A DNA stretch of 64,000 nucleotides, taken from positions 6,223,079-6,287,078 of the forward strand of contig NC_135568.1 in NCBI RefSeq assembly GCF_964340395.1, read 5' to 3'. The stretch's first letter is position 1. The number at the start of each line of letters is the position of its first letter. The DNA is from Glandiceps talaboti. Lineage: Eukaryota > Hemichordata > Enteropneusta > Spengelidae. Shown piece by piece: positions 1-61,799 of this stretch. A program made the position numbers and the translations under genes. The notes below the pieces were generated by a model. The model was not told the origin of the DNA. It searched no databases and worked only from the letters and a program-made list of their open reading frames with translations.

Positions 1-110
1 TCACTACTCATCTAGCAACTCCTAGTGACAAAGCCCCCTTAGGTCAAGCATATTTTCCTTGGCTGAATGAAGACAAATATTGGGGAATAACATGCAAAAG
101 TTGTAATACC
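1..110 (+). mobile_element. Palindromic MITE-like repeat, copy 1 (fragment)
   Basis: It contains CACTAGTGACAAAG-like and CCCTTAGGTCA sequences followed by a CTGAATGAAGA...AATATTGGGG end. The same blocks recur near 29.2 kb, 44.0 kb, 52.3 kb and 52.9 kb. This copy is cut by the window edge. Confidence 0.6.
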
Positions 111-351
111 TATGCCAATATTTCTCTAGTTGTCTTTTCATGGAATTTACTGTCATAAAGACATACAATTGGAAATTATTTAGATTTCTAGATAGTTGAT
201 TTTAATAGTGACATGCAAAGCTATATTATAGTTCAAATCTATTTTTGATATAGTATATATTTTTGTATTTTTGGATACCAGCTATGATTATCTCATATTA
301 GGCTAGTTAATATACTTTTTATTTCACAGAGTATATGTTTGACGTTTCAGT

Positions 352-482
352 ATGTATGTGTGTATGTGTGTGTATGTGTGTGTGTGTGGATGTGTGTGTG
401 TGTGAATGTATTTGTATGTATGTATGTATGTGTGTATGTGTGTGTATGTTTGTCTATGCATGTGTGTGAGTATTAGTGTGTG

Positions 483-514
<32 letters not shown>

Positions 515-540
515 TGTATGTATGTATGTATGTATCTGTG
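352..540 (+). repeat. (TG)n/(TGTA)n microsatellite
   Basis: Imperfect TG repeats lead into a pure TATG/TGTA run at about 487-535. Confidence 0.9.
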
Positions 541-611
541 TGTCTGTATTAACCCATATTCTGCTGAGATGCAGCTTCACTCATGAGACATTACGTTTTC
601 AGATAGACATA

Positions 612-758
612 CAGATAAAAGATAAGATAAGATAAGATAACACTTTATTTTAGCCGTTTAGAAAATTTTACATTTCTAATTTGGTATTTAAACAAAATAA
701 AGTTAATAATGATCTATGAAATATAAATATTAAAGTATACAGTAGTTCTAGTGTGTGT
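612..758 (-). mobile_element. Probable LINE 3' UTR and tail with (TTATC)n
   Basis: Downstream of the LINE frame (lower coordinates, minus-strand sense) an AT-rich stretch leads to several copies of TTATC at 612-641. Short tandem repeats at the 3' end are typical of some LINE clades. The exact element border is not resolved, because a TGTA/TG microsatellite follows. Confidence 0.55.
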
Positions 759-2156
759 CTATTGACTACATGTATCATCCAGGTATATGTAGAGAGCGGT
801 TATAATATCCTTATGTTTTGATTGTAGTATATATCTAAATTGCTCTCCTCTATCTAAGTTTATAAAGTTTGAGTTGAGGGTAGTGATAATACTAAACATT
901 TTTTCTCTTTGTTTTGTATATAATTTACAATGAATTAGATGATGTCTTTCATCTTCTATTTCTTTACAATGTGTACATAGTCTGTCTTCTACTGGTGTTT
1001 TTGGTTTTGTATATCTACCCTTCTCAATGGCAAGTTGATGGCAACTTAATCTAAATTTGGCTATTGTTTTGATGTGTTGTTTATTGTTCATTACTTTAAT
1101 GTATTCTTCTTGTTCCAGGGAATTTTTGAAGTTGTTGTATGTACGTAACTTAGAGTTTTCCCTTTTGTTATTTTCATTCCATTGATTGATATAATATTGT
1201 CTAATTGAGTTGTATAGTTCTTGTTTTGTTAAATTGTTGATATTCTTGCTGTTATATAATTGTATATTGTGTTCAAAGGTAGTTAGCCATGAACCTGTGT
1301 AATCATTGTTCTCCATGTCATTCATTGCATAATAGGCTAAGTTGTTATTGTCTAATGTCTTGAGGTATTTGTAATAGTTTATTGCTGAGTAGTATATTCT
1401 ACTAATCAGTGGTTCTCTCCCAAGTTCCATTCTGCATCCTATTTTGCTCACTCTGTTGCTGACATTTAATATTTGGCGACAAAAACGTAGATGGAATTTT
1501 TCTGTCTCTGTTTTGTCCCAAGTTGTTTGATTTTGGAGAACACCCCATATTTCTCCAGCATATGTCAGGATAGGTAGCTGTGTTGTATTCATGAGTTTTT
1601 CCTTTATCTTAGTACTGTTTATCTTTGTCGAATATATCTGTGACTGGATTCTTGCAGCTTTGCTGGCTTTGTCTGACAATCTGGTTGCTGTGGAGCTCAT
1701 AGAGCCATTTGTCTTGAATGTTACACCGAGATATGTGTATTGTTCTGTAGTTTTTATTTCTTCCAAGCCACATTTGAATTGTCTTGTATCTTGTTTGCAT
1801 CCTGATTTTCTAAATACCATTATTTGTGTTTTGTTTGTGTTTACTTGCAATCGCCAGTCTGTTGTGTATCGATGAATGTAGTCCAGTGCATTCTGTATTC
1901 CTTCATAGGATGTTGACATCAATGCAATATCATCTGCATACAACAGGCTGTTGATTGTTTTGTTATTAAGCTTTGGTGCATTTGTTTCAATGTTTGCGAG
2001 TCCGGTAGTGAAATCGTTTACAAAGATATTAAACAATGTCGGGCTTAGTGGACAGCCTTGTTTAACTCCATTTTCATACATGTATTTCAACCCTAGACTA
2101 ACAATAACAGAGACACAATAATTTAGCAGGATCCTTTGCCCAATCACATTGAACAT
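759..2156 (-). pseudogene. 5'-truncated non-LTR retrotransposon (LINE) reverse transcriptase, 465 codons
   Basis: The reading frame is open for 465 codons. Near its start it has GVKQGCPLSPTLFNIFVNDF, then the catalytic box SLLYADDIALMS, then the thumb-side QVNTNKTQIMVF motif, and near the C-terminus a CCHC zinc knuckle of form C-x2-C-x7-H-x4-C (residues about 390-410). This is the C-terminal half of a LINE pol protein. The endonuclease domain, the N-terminal RT blocks and the first catalytic aspartate are missing, and a stop codon lies just upstream in frame, so the copy is dead by 5' truncation, the usual fate of LINE insertions. The remaining frame is intact, so the insertion is probably fairly recent. 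Confidence 0.88.
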
Positions 2157-2159
2157 TGA

Positions 2160-2870
2160 GCATTTCTATTCTTTCACAGTGCAGTGAAACAAGCTGCTAA
2201 TGAAAACATTACAATTTTTTTATTTTCTAACTGATAATCAACATTTCAACTTGACTACTTCTACATCCCTACTGTGCATGGCACCTATGTAATTGTTTCT
2301 TCTGTAAGAAGTTGTCTGAGGGTGTGTAGTAAATGTCATGTCACAAGTGAAACACCAAACCAACATCATTTTAGATATATTGTAATTGATCTGTTTTTTT
2401 GTACAAGAGTTCATCATTTTCTAGAAATTGATGCTAAATTCAGAGATACACATTTTTTAAATTGAACACCAAATTTAACTTCCTGCTATTGTTGTGTTTT
2501 ATGACTGGTAGCAGTAAGTTTAACAATGATGTCATGTGAGTTCAGTGAGGCATAAAATGTAGTGATTAATGTGACATTTACAATCTTATTGAGTAGGTAT
2601 ACACATAATTATAATCATAAAGATCGATGTGTCATTCTTATGGCCGGCTAATTTTAGTACAACATCTGATGAAATGAATTACTTTATTGCTGTCAGCAGA
2701 TATTTTGTAAACATCAAATTTTTATTATTTGTAATTTGTATATGGTAATTGCCTCCAGTTTTACTATTTTTTGTTTGTTTGTTGTATAATTCGTACCTTT
2801 GGGTGCTAATGTTTGACTGTTTGTCTGTCTCAGTGTCCATCTAGCCATTATATCTGTCCTGTCTGACTAT
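2160..2870. other. Intergenic, no gene seen
   Basis: AT-rich sequence with no coding signal or recognisable element. Confidence 0.5.
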
Positions 2871-2873
2871 CTT

Positions 2874-2882
2874 GTATGTATG

Positions 2883-2914
<32 letters not shown>

Positions 2915-3064
2915 TGTATGTATGTATGTATGTATGTATGTATGTATGTATGGATGGATGGATGGATGGATGGATGGATGGATGTATGTATGTATGTATG
3001 TATGTATGTATGTATGTATGTATGTATGTATGTATGTATGTATGTATGTATGTATGTATGTATG
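2874..3064 (+). repeat. (TGTA)n microsatellite with internal (TGGA)n block
   Basis: Tandem ATGT units with a block of GGAT units at about 2950-2983. It is open in all three forward frames only because of its composition, and is not coding. Confidence 0.93.
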
Positions 3065-3486
3065 TCCTGTCTGTATTTATGTCTCTCTGTGTGTCATTAA
3101 TATCTCAAGAACCTTAGATATAATTTGAACATTTGTCATATGACGTGCTGACTAGAAGACGTGATGACTTAGGACGTATGGAAGACTTTGATCTGTACAT
3201 ATATATTAATCCTATATGTAGTGTGACCTAATATTTTTTGGCGTCTCCATCTGTTTTCTTCACAACTATTTTCTTGAATTCTTATACTTTGTCATGTGGT
3301 ATAGAATGTAGTACACATGATTTTTCATTGACTTTTTTTCCACATCTGTTTTTGCAATTTGAAAACTGCCATCAGTGCAACTCATCTACAGGCAACTCTA
3401 CAGGGTTCCTTTTGATAATAAAATGCTTTTGAAGACCACAGGCACAGATTGAATATTTTACAAATACAAAGAATGATTGTATAATG

Positions 3487-3523
3487 ATTTATCTGTCTGT
3501 CTGTCTGTCTGTCTGTCTGTATG

Positions 3524-3557
<34 letters not shown>

Positions 3558-3700
3558 TGTATGTATGTATGTATGTATGTATGTATGTATGTATATATGT
3601 ATGCATGTCTGACTGATTGACTGACTGACTGTACGTCTGTCTGTTTGTCTGTCCATCCATCTGTCTGTCTGTCTGTCTGCCTGCCTGCCTGTCTGTCCTT
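3487..3700 (+). repeat. (TGTC)n/(TGTA)n microsatellite
   Basis: TGTC units, then a long TGTA run, then TGAC/TGTC/TGCC variants. Confidence 0.92.
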
Positions 3701-4310
3701 CTTTCTAATGGTTTTTTAATCATTGGTTTGTTTGTGTCTAAGATATCTGAAGATTAACATCACAACACGACCGAATGGTGTGACCATGCCTGTGGTAGTT
3801 TTGGCATGACTGTGCTGACATGTCTGTTCTGCTGCCCTGCGTTTGGGATAATCGGATTGATATTTGCATGTTTGGTGGGTATTCTATAGGTTCAATTATC
3901 TCTCAAGGGAAATGGTCAGTATTCCTAGTTTAAACGTAGACACATGTTTTCTATAGTGATGGGTACAAAAAACATATCTAATATACCCCCACGAGTATCT
4001 GTTTATTTGCTGGTTTATTTAATTATATTATTTGTCCCTATACTTGTTGTTCGTTTGCTTGTTCATTTGTCATTTATTTGATAGTTTATTTATTTGTTTG
4101 TTTTGTTTTGTTTGTCACACGGTTCCTGGGTCCCCTGTGGTTTGAATAAGGCCCAGTTTATTCGTTCTGAAAGATTTCAATTGAATCACACTCACAAAAT
4201 CGTCACTGGATGAATTGAGTATGATATATTGTAGTATGTAAGATATGGGGTGTTTCGTGCCATGCATTGCCTATCAGCCAATGTCACCACCAATGTATCT
4301 TACTGCAGTC

Positions 4311-4323
4311 TAGAGAGAGAGAA

Positions 4324-4398
<75 letters not shown>

Positions 4399-4440
4399 GG
4401 CGGGAGGGAGACAGACAGACAGAGACTGAGACTGAGACAC
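4311..4440 (+). repeat. (GA)n/(GACA)n microsatellite
   Basis: Purine-rich GA repeats continue into GACA repeats. Confidence 0.92.
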
Positions 4441-4679
4441 GCAGACTGTCAAGATTGATATTTCAATATTTATCATGTTGGTAATTTCAATATCCCTTCT
4501 ACAATATCTTCATTTCTGATGGTCTACAAGGGGACCCGAAATGTTTTGCTCATGATTTGAACCAAGTTAAACCTCAGGAGCAGTCGTTTACCAAGTAAAT
4601 TAAAAACTTTCTTCGCTGCAATACCTTCTAAAACATATATTCAGTGATGAGTTGGGTGACAGCCGTGTGAATGTATGCC

Positions 4680-4713
4680 TTCCTCTCTGTCTCTCTGTCT
4701 GTCTCTGTCTGTC

Positions 4714-4800
<87 letters not shown>
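4680..4800 (+). repeat. (TGTC)n/(TC)n microsatellite
   Basis: TGTC then TC repeats. This is the mirror (reverse-complement) of the array at 4311-4440, so the two could pair as a hairpin about 250 nt apart. Confidence 0.92.
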
Positions 4801-4803
<3 letters not shown>

Positions 4804-5394
4804 CATGTATTAAGCTTTATATGTGACACTCTGTAATCTGCCTTAAAAAACACATGTTTTGCTCTGTTGGCACATACTAATAATGTGTTTGTTACGTATC
4901 AACAGTACAACAGTAATAATTTGCTAAGACTCAATTAATTTGCTAAGACACAATGCTCGTGGTAATCCTTTCACAAGGGCATGTGTTGTATGAGTCAACT
5001 CAAGATTCAAAACATGGTAATAGTTTATATGCTGAAATATCTGACAAATAATGCTGACATAAAATATAGACATCATCATCAAATTATTATCCAAATCGTG
5101 TTTTACTTATTACTTCAATCGCTTTATTCACTACAAGCTTCGATCCCATAGGGAGAGAGTAATTTGATGAGGTGTGTGTTTTGAACCATCCCGTAAGGGA
5201 TACCTCGACTCATTACATTGGTTTCAATGATATGAGGACACGGCTGGTGTATTCAGTTTGTTGACTCATCACATCAAGACGGCTGTCATGGTTACTAGTT
5301 GGATGAACAAGCTCATATGTCATATATATAGTGATACATAAAATTTTCATTTTCCATCTTTAAGTCAACATGGATCTATAATCTACAGTATCTG

Positions 5395-5464
5395 ATATTT
5401 ATTTATTTATTTATTTATTTGTTTATTTATTTATTTATTCATTCATTCATTCATTCATTCATTC

Positions 5465-5513
<49 letters not shown>

Positions 5514-5518
5514 TTCTT
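5395..5518 (+). repeat. (TTTA)n microsatellite with (TTCA)n core
   Basis: TTTA units flank a short TTCA block. Confidence 0.92.
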
Positions 5519-5519
5519 T

Positions 5520-7978
5520 TATATACCATCCAAGGCATTGTCCAATAACAGAAGGGTTTCAGTGTTAGTGCAGGAGGAAACCAGAGTACCTGATGAAGAA
5601 AACATGAGTTGTTCAGTAGAGTCAAACTGAACAATATTCTTCTTAGCGTTTCCTGTATTAATAATATTTTGAATAGATACCAAACTGATTTAGACAGTTA
5701 CACAGCTGTGAGGGTGTGCAGTGCAGTGCTGACTGTGGGATGGATTTAGGAGGGGATACCATATGTCCTCCCGCCCAAGGTTTACAATTTTTTTTTAATT
5801 TTTAGTTCCTAAAGAGTGCTTTTTATAACTTTTAGTAAAATATTTGACTTGCAATCGACCATAAGTGGTTTAACCACTCAGCCACCGACAACCCAAAATG
5901 TTATGGAATATTGTTTAACACAGTTGAATATATATAGATCTGTTGGTAACCAGCCAGCTAATAACAAATTATCAGTTTGGTCTCACCAACATGTTAACAT
6001 GTCAATTATATAATACGTGTATCTATCAGCTACCACTTAGAAGCCTGATAGGGCTAAGCAGTATGGCGTATGTTACGGTCTAGCTGAACAACTGTGATCA
6101 AAACTGACAGCCAATGTGGAATCAAAAGCTCTCAGAATATCCAATTATGTTGTGTGCATGTGTTACAATTATTATGGCACAAGCTGAGTTTGGTTGAAAG
6201 TACCTACAAAACCACGATTAACTATTCTTAGACTAGTGTGATGTCAATGTCGATGCATGTTTTCGATGGCTCCAAAATTTGGCTTCTGACGTCATTAGTA
6301 GAGTTGATGGCGTAATATGGATTTCTTTGATATTGTAGTACATGTCTACTATTAATTATCACGGACGGTATTGAATCGTTTATGGTCCAATTTTGGGGAC
6401 TTTCAAAATTGGTAAATAATATAATATGATATAATATAATATAATACAATAATGTAATATCATAATATAATATAATTATAATATATGACTTTTATCCCCA
6501 GATACAAATAATACAAGTCAGTGAAGAGAGTATGAATATTTACATAAATAAATAGAAAGGGGAATCGAAAAATAGTTTGTTTTCTTGCTAATGGAATTAC
6601 ATTGACCTCACGGTACGTGATCAAACATCTTCTCGACTTCGTTATAACGTGACCGTGTAGATATTACGTACACAGGAGCTGAACGGCTATTCATTCCTAT
6701 TGGAATAATTGGTTTATTTGGTTCACTGCTCAAGTGCTCATCACTGATCATGCGCAGATGAGATTTATTATGCACTACGTCATCTTCTAAGAAATGTATT
6801 TTTTTCATGTTATTCATGACCCTATTTGAGAGATACATGGGGGGTTTATTTAAATGTTATCCAAGACAACCGCGAGTCTACATTTATGTCCCTTCAATGA
6901 ATAAAAAGTTTACTTTTGTCACATTAGTGACTACAATGAACCAAATGATCAAATAATAACTTTCAATTTTGTTATTTCAGGGATATTTTATGGCAAATAG
7001 TGAGTGAGACTGTTTATATTTGTAACTTTTCTGACTTTTCTATTGTAAAACATCGAACATCTCCTTTTAACTTTAAGCCTACACAAAGTAAACGGGTAAA
7101 TTAGACATGAAACCTTGTTATCAGGCTCACTGATCTTGATAGTTCATTTAATAACTTTGACTTGGTTTGGAGAAAAGAACTGTAATTACGCCTGTTGAAA
7201 AACATCATATAATGTGTGCTGAACCCGAGGGGGGGGGGTAACTCCATGTGTACCATTACGGGGAGGCTCCTCACGAACATTGATACCAAGTTGCATTTTA
7301 ATTAGTCTAGCCAGCGCTCCCAGGGGAAGCTAGCCATAGATCAAGTGTGGCATGAGCGACGAGAGAACGGAAGTTTTGAAGGTAGATATATGAGGTTCAA
7401 ATGCTTCCAGTGTTGACTGAATGGTCTCTATTAATCACCCGACCCTTTGTCATACCACCACCTCATGAAAAGTATACCCTTTCTGATACCAACCAACATA
7501 AAACCCCGGCCCCTTTCACGCGGATCCTCCCCGTATTGTCGTCTATGAGAGTTGCCCCCCCCCCCCCCCCCCCCCGGGGGTGCTGGAGGGCCATATCTTG
7601 GATACTTCAAGTGTGTTCTTAAGTTGGCTGATCGTGTGGAGCTGTCATTTAATAACAAGACATTGAAGGAATTGTATAGCTGGTGTCAATGTGTCTTTTA
7701 AGCAATCGTTTTGTTGCTAAGTTTTTTTCTCAATATTATGAGCCGGTTTGTTTTCAGTTGCATGCAATTGATCATAGATGTCCAATGAAGGACGACCTGT
7801 GAAATATTATTTCGTAGACTGACGTGACAAGAAGGTTGTCATAAATTTAATATCCTGTGTACAATCAATCAGGTAATGGGTGTTTGTATAGTGTTTTGTG
7901 CTGATGTCGATCAGACCATAGACCCTACCCCTTTCGTTTTGGGTCTCTGATCAGACGAGCTGAAGTAATATTGACGAT
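5520..7978. other. 5' flank of the receptor gene, no gene recognised
   Basis: Contains an AT repeat at 6420-6485, G- and C-runs at 7209-7219 and 7555-7574, and short chance reading frames only. No CpG-rich core or TATA box that I could trust was seen just upstream of the ATG at 7979. Confidence 0.5.
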
Positions 7979-56791
<48,813 letters not shown>

Positions 56792-56898
56792 TTAAATTAC
56801 TCTATATTTGATTCAAGACCAACCTATTTTTTTCAAGTAATAATTAATTTTTTGTGTGAATGTAAATTTTGGCAATAGTATTATAATCAAAAAGGATT

Positions 56899-57075
56899 GT
56901 GGAGTCATGATGGGCAAATGGTTAGAGTGGCCGGCTTGGAATCTGCAGGTTGCAGGTTCAAGCCCCATCGATGCCATTTGTTTCTTTAATAGTGGCTAAA
57001 GTCCTTGGGCAAGATTTGAACCATGAATGTGCCTCAGATAACCCAGCTGTATAATTGGGGACCTGTATAATTGGG
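56899..57075 (+). mobile_element. tRNA-derived SINE family C, best copy
   Basis: The head has an A-box-like GGGCAAATGGTTAGAGTGGC and a B box GCAGGTTCAAGCCCC. The body has AGATTTGAACCATGAATGTG and CCAGCTGTATAATTGGGGAC. A (TTACA)n tract follows at 57125-57292 and may be its tail. Confidence 0.8.
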
Positions 57076-57124
57076 ACGCATGTCAATCCTAAAAACCAAT
57101 TTTGACAGCTCCCCAAAATTTCAC

Positions 57125-57292
57125 TATTATATTACATTACATTACATTATATTACATTACATTACATTACGCTATGCTACGTTGCATTACATTACGTTAT
57201 GTTACATTACATTACATTGTTACATTACATTTACATTACATTACGTTATATTATATTACATTACGTTATGTTACATTACATTGCATTTCATA
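57125..57292 (+). repeat. (TTACA)n pentanucleotide microsatellite
   Basis: Imperfect ATTAC units with TTACG and TTATA variants. Confidence 0.92.
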
Positions 57293-57422
57293 AGTGATAC
57301 CAATTTGATTATGTAACCTCTTAATTTAATATGTAAATATTTGAAAAGTAGCACCAGAATTTTGAATATCTTGAACATTTTGACATTAGTTCATTTTAGG
57401 TTAGCAAGATTGAAGAACACGA

Positions 57423-57568
57423 AACCTGGTACCCAAGTGGGGATACAAGAGTACATATATGTACAATAGTCATGTAGTTAACCTGGTACCCAAGCGGGGA
57501 TATAAGAGTACATATTTGTAGTTAACCCGGTACCCAAGTGGGGATACAAGAGTACATATTTGTAGTTA
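57423..57568 (+). repeat. Short tandem repeat, 3 copies (about 50-60 bp)
   Basis: Copies share CCTGGTACCCAAGTGGGGAT and ACAAGAGTACATAT. Confidence 0.88.
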
Positions 57569-57569
57569 A

Positions 57570-58690
57570 AATGGTTGATACAAGTTTAATCTATTTTGTG
57601 CCATTTGGTAAAATGCAACCAATAAAAGAGCTCTACATAAAAATTGTACTTTTTCACAAAACAACCCTTGCTTGATAACTTATATTTTGTGTTTTTGTCT
57701 TATCAGTAGAGTATCCGATTTAAATTTATATGTGTGTCATTTTGAGATCTGATTTTGAATAACAAAATATATCACATATCATACACAGATGTTCTAAGTA
57801 TTGATTGAACTAATGTAGGCAGAGTAGATACAAAGTGTTTTAAAAGTTCAGTATTTTCACACCAAGAAACTTGACATTATCTGGATTACACAAGTAAGGC
57901 TGTCAATGTTTTCTTTAAGTAAATAATTTCTCAATAATTTAAACCTTTTGAATGAGAAACTTTTGACAAGTTTGAATTCACTTTTAACTTTATACAGTTG
58001 TATTTAGCATTTAGAATCTTTTACATACACAGTATATGATACAGTGAAATTTTGTAAGTATCTCTGAGTTAGTTACATGAAGACTTGGGACTATCACTAC
58101 CGTCCACCTTTTATGCAACATTCTTATCAATGAATGAAGTAGTCACAAACACTTTGTTACAGCAGAATATCGGCGTATACATGCATTCAAAAGTTGTATT
58201 TTTGTAAAAGAATTCTATACAGTATATTAAATGTTTTCGCAGTATGTTATATCACATTGATGTGGGCAAGTGTGCTGTTCCACATATCTAGTTACCAGTA
58301 AGTATTTACTAAAAGTGATTTACACATTTTGAGGTGAAATTGCACTATTTACACTTGAGAGAAATTTATCCTGTATAGTTTTAGTTGAAAAAATGAATAA
58401 ACTAACATGTTTTATGTTACTCAGATGTTTATGGTGAATTTTGATGGTAAACTAGCCTCCCTGTCCCTGGTACATTATAATAGTAATAATCTTTATTCGT
58501 CCAAATAAATTCGGAAATATGTTGAATAGTTGCCACAGAGCAGTGCTCTAGTACCCTAGTGTTGAAGAAGTGAGAAGAAATGAGTGCCTGGGAAAACCTG
58601 TGTTGTTTGGCAGAGCATCACTCTTTTTACATAAAGCAGATTGCAAAATACTGTTCTGTGGCTCTGTTTGATACAACCATGCAGAAAAGG
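57570..58690. other. 3' flank or 3' UTR of the receptor gene
   Basis: AT-rich and non-coding; AATAAA at 57621 and 58395 are candidate poly(A) signals. TAATCTTTATTCGTCC at 58487 resembles a LINE tail but is too short to classify. Confidence 0.4.
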
Positions 58691-58698
58691 ATAAGAAA

Positions 58699-58994
58699 CT
58701 ATTCATGCCACGCTTCATCATAGCAAGATTACAGTGTATTGCTACATTTAGTATGAATGAAATAAACTATTTAAAACCAACGTACTGCAACTAGATGCAA
58801 ACATGTAGGTGCCAATGTTTTAAAGTCAGCATTTGATGTTTGCATGGTTACATGTCATTTAGGCAAAATTTAGTGTATCTGTAAAATAAATGTCATCATG
58901 CTGTCTTCGTACTTTCTTCATCATCGTCGCAGAACTGTCCTGCTGGACAATCTGTCAATACACTGAACTGGCAAATAATTGTTATTGTGGATGG
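58699..58994 (+). repeat. Inverted duplicate, copy 1 (mate at 61503-61799)
   Basis: GACATTTATTTTACAGATAC-type blocks and GTCATCATGCTGTCTTCGTA, CTGTCCTGCTGGACAATCTG are found in reverse complement at 61503-61799 with few differences. Confidence 0.92.
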
Positions 58995-61000
58995 GATGTT
59001 GACTTTCTTTCTTTGTTGTGTGTCTATGTTTATGTCCTTGCTTCATGCATTCTCTCTATTTTTAGCTATATTACTTTTCTGTGTTTGTGTTTCACTTCTT
59101 CTCTGATACCTGTGACCATCACCAAGTTTAATACATGTTACCAGGCTACATGTGAAACCCCCTTTTCTCTTGCTATTGTTTTACACCATAAACTACCAAG
59201 AAAGAAATATATTCCAAGGTGAACACAATATTAATCGGATTCTCGGAGAATATATATTATGTGAATGACTGATAAACAAGTTATAAGCACAGATTTGTTT
59301 GATGATGATCTAGTAGTCAGGACTTCTATAGTACTGACACGGTGCAAAGTTATGAGGAAAATTAGATTTTACATCTCCTCTGGAATATCTAGTATCCACA
59401 TTGAGTGACTGTATACTGAGAGTAAAATTTTGTCAGCAGATCATAATGTTACATTTCCTAGGTATTAGAGTGTATTTATTTTCAAGGTTATCATGTTGCC
59501 AGCAATATACTGGACAACATAGCCAATAGTAAGTGAATTGAATTAGTAATCTAGTTTAGAAACTGCTGTAGTACAGAAAACACTTTTTTGACATTTTTTA
59601 ATTTCTATTTTGAAACCAATGACATTTATCACATTTCATTATTCAAAACCTTTCAAAAATATTTTGGTTCAAATTAGCAGTGTGGTCAATGAATGGGGGT
59701 GGGGATCATGGTGTTTTGAGTCAGTGCCAATTATGAACAGGACAAACAAGTGCCTTGAGGAGTGCAAATGTGTACATGTATGGAAAGCCGCAGTTGTGTT
59801 AAGTCTAAAGAAAACAACACATTGACTATATGATGTGAACATATCTTTATATGATGTAAACAATTCATTATATGATGCAAGTACATCATTATGTGTGACA
59901 GTTATTGACATGGGTTTACAAGTATATTATCTCTGTTTATAATATTGTACTTGATAATTAGCTGAATTAATCAATATTAATAGTTCACTCAATCTAAGAG
60001 ATATCCTAGAACTTTTGTTACTAAAACATGAATATTTTGTATGTCCGTGAACAGACAATAATACTTCTCATAGGGTTCCTATCTAAAGGGCTTTATACAT
60101 GTGAAACAATGGATGTTGAATAGCAATTTACCAGATACACTTAAAATTATTGAAAATGTAACATGCAAAATTAACTATGCAGTGTGCGGTATTATGCTTT
60201 GAGAATAGAGTGTCTTTTGCAAGAACAAAAAGAGTATTTCTTGTCAACAAATGGGGGGTGGGGTCATTGTGTTTTTTTATTTGTCAGAGGGGGGGGTTGG
60301 ATTTTTTTGTGGATGAATTGCAGGGGGGTCACTATTTTTAAGTACAACATGAACAAAAAGTCACCGACCCACCCCCAGGCCGTAAAAACTGATCGCTCCC
60401 TAAGGCAACTAATCCATACTCGGCTAGAGGTGCCTCTGCGGTATATTCAAAAGGGAAACATTTATACAAGATAAGATAGCGCCCTCATTATCTCTTTATT
60501 TTATGCTTTTGTTTTTCCAATTACTATTCATATATGCATTCCACTGTAAGTTGACGACATGTCATTGTCATGCATGTGTACCCCATCCACCTGTTTGAGT
60601 CTCAAAAACGTGGCAGGCAAGTCATTCTTTTCTTTCCAGTTGTCAGAGTGCTCAGTCAACTTGGAGCGGTCCTGTAAAGTATCTACAAATTAGTACTACA
60701 ATCAGTTTAGCAGAGTCACAAAATGTGAGCAGTTCGTCGGCAGTTGTTCGGAGTTCTAGGCAGTTATGAGTTACTCTACTTCGAAGTATGTGGTCAACGT
60801 CGCTGTAATGGTGTAAAGTCGTCGACCCATGAATATAACGATTCTTTGGAAAGAAGCGAAAGACGCCGTCCGAACAGGAGCTGTTATAACTTATAAGGTA
60901 ACTGAATCTCTACAGAATTTTGCAATCCCCAAAATTTAGACCCACTCTGCTGTCGACGAGATGTCGTCGGGACATTGTTGGTCGGAGCATGGAAGGTGGC
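58995..61000. other. 3' intergenic region, no gene seen
   Basis: Contains G-rich and C-rich short runs near 60245-60380 and chance frames only. Confidence 0.45.
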
Positions 61001-61010
61001 ATGGCGGGTG

Positions 61011-61117
61011 ATACTTCACATGCTTCAAGCTAGCTCGTTCCATGGTGGAGTGAAACTGTTTCGCTTCGTGCGTGGAAACAGCACGTTATTGCATGGACTG
61101 AAAAGCATGTGAAGTAT
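61011..61117 (+). mobile_element. Hairpin element
   Basis: ATACTTCACATGCTT and AAGCATGTGAAGTAT are perfect inverted arms. Confidence 0.85.
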
Positions 61118-61130
61118 TCAAGCCCCTTTT

Positions 61131-61222
61131 AGCCTAGAAGTGAAATCCAGGCGTTGGTGATTTTTAATTTTGTTTTCCCCTCTCTAAACAAGAATGAAAA
61201 TGCCCATCGCCTGGATTCTAGG
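61131..61222 (+). mobile_element. Second hairpin, directly adjoining
   Basis: GCCTAGAAGTGAAATCCAGG is mirrored by CGCCTGGATTCTAGGC with a short gap. Confidence 0.8.
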
Positions 61223-61502
61223 CCAGAACTTTAAGTTGCGTGGTGTCGGTGCAAGGCAGTCTCGTACAACTTATTATTATTTGCCAATTATGTCCGTGAT
61301 ATTATAGTCAGTGTTCACTATTTGTAGAATTCTAACGTTCTTGCTTTATGAGGACAGTTGTTGTTGACTAGTTCATATTTATGGCCACCACTGACGATTT
61401 GCCATATTAATAGTACATCCACAGACAAGGATGTGGTACATCAAACAGCTAAAATAGAAGGACATAAACTGTAAGACACACAACAAAGAAGTGAAACTCG
61501 AT

Positions 61503-61799
61503 GTCCTATCCACAATAACAGTTATTTGCCAGTTCAGTGTATTGACAGACTGTCCAGCAGGACAGTTCTACGACGATGATGAAGAAAGTACGAAGACAGC
61601 ATGATGACATTTATTTTACAGATACACTAAATTTTGCCTAAATGACATGTAACCATGCAGACATCAAATGCTGACTTTAAAACATTGGCACCCGCATGTT
61701 TGCATCTAGTTGCAGTACGTTGGTTTTAAATGGTTTATTTCATTCACACTAAATGTAGCAATACACTGTAATCTTGCTATGATGAAGCTTGGCATGAAT
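61503..61799 (-). repeat. Inverted duplicate, copy 2 (mate at 58699-58994)
   Basis: See the mate. It ends at GCTTGGCATGAATAG, where sequence homologous to 60068 begins. Confidence 0.92.

Noticed and set aside
2872-3128. Overlapping frames of Tyr/Met/Cys/Val repeats (also at 32.4-32.76, 47.6-48.0 and 49.9-50.6 kb)
   Set aside because: Translation of TGTA, CATA, GT and TGTC microsatellites.
58890-59222. Cys-rich hydrophobic 110-codon plus-strand frame downstream of the receptor
   Set aside because: Its first part lies in the 58699-58994 duplicate, which is not open in the 61.5-kb copy in the same way; no family resemblance and no splice context.
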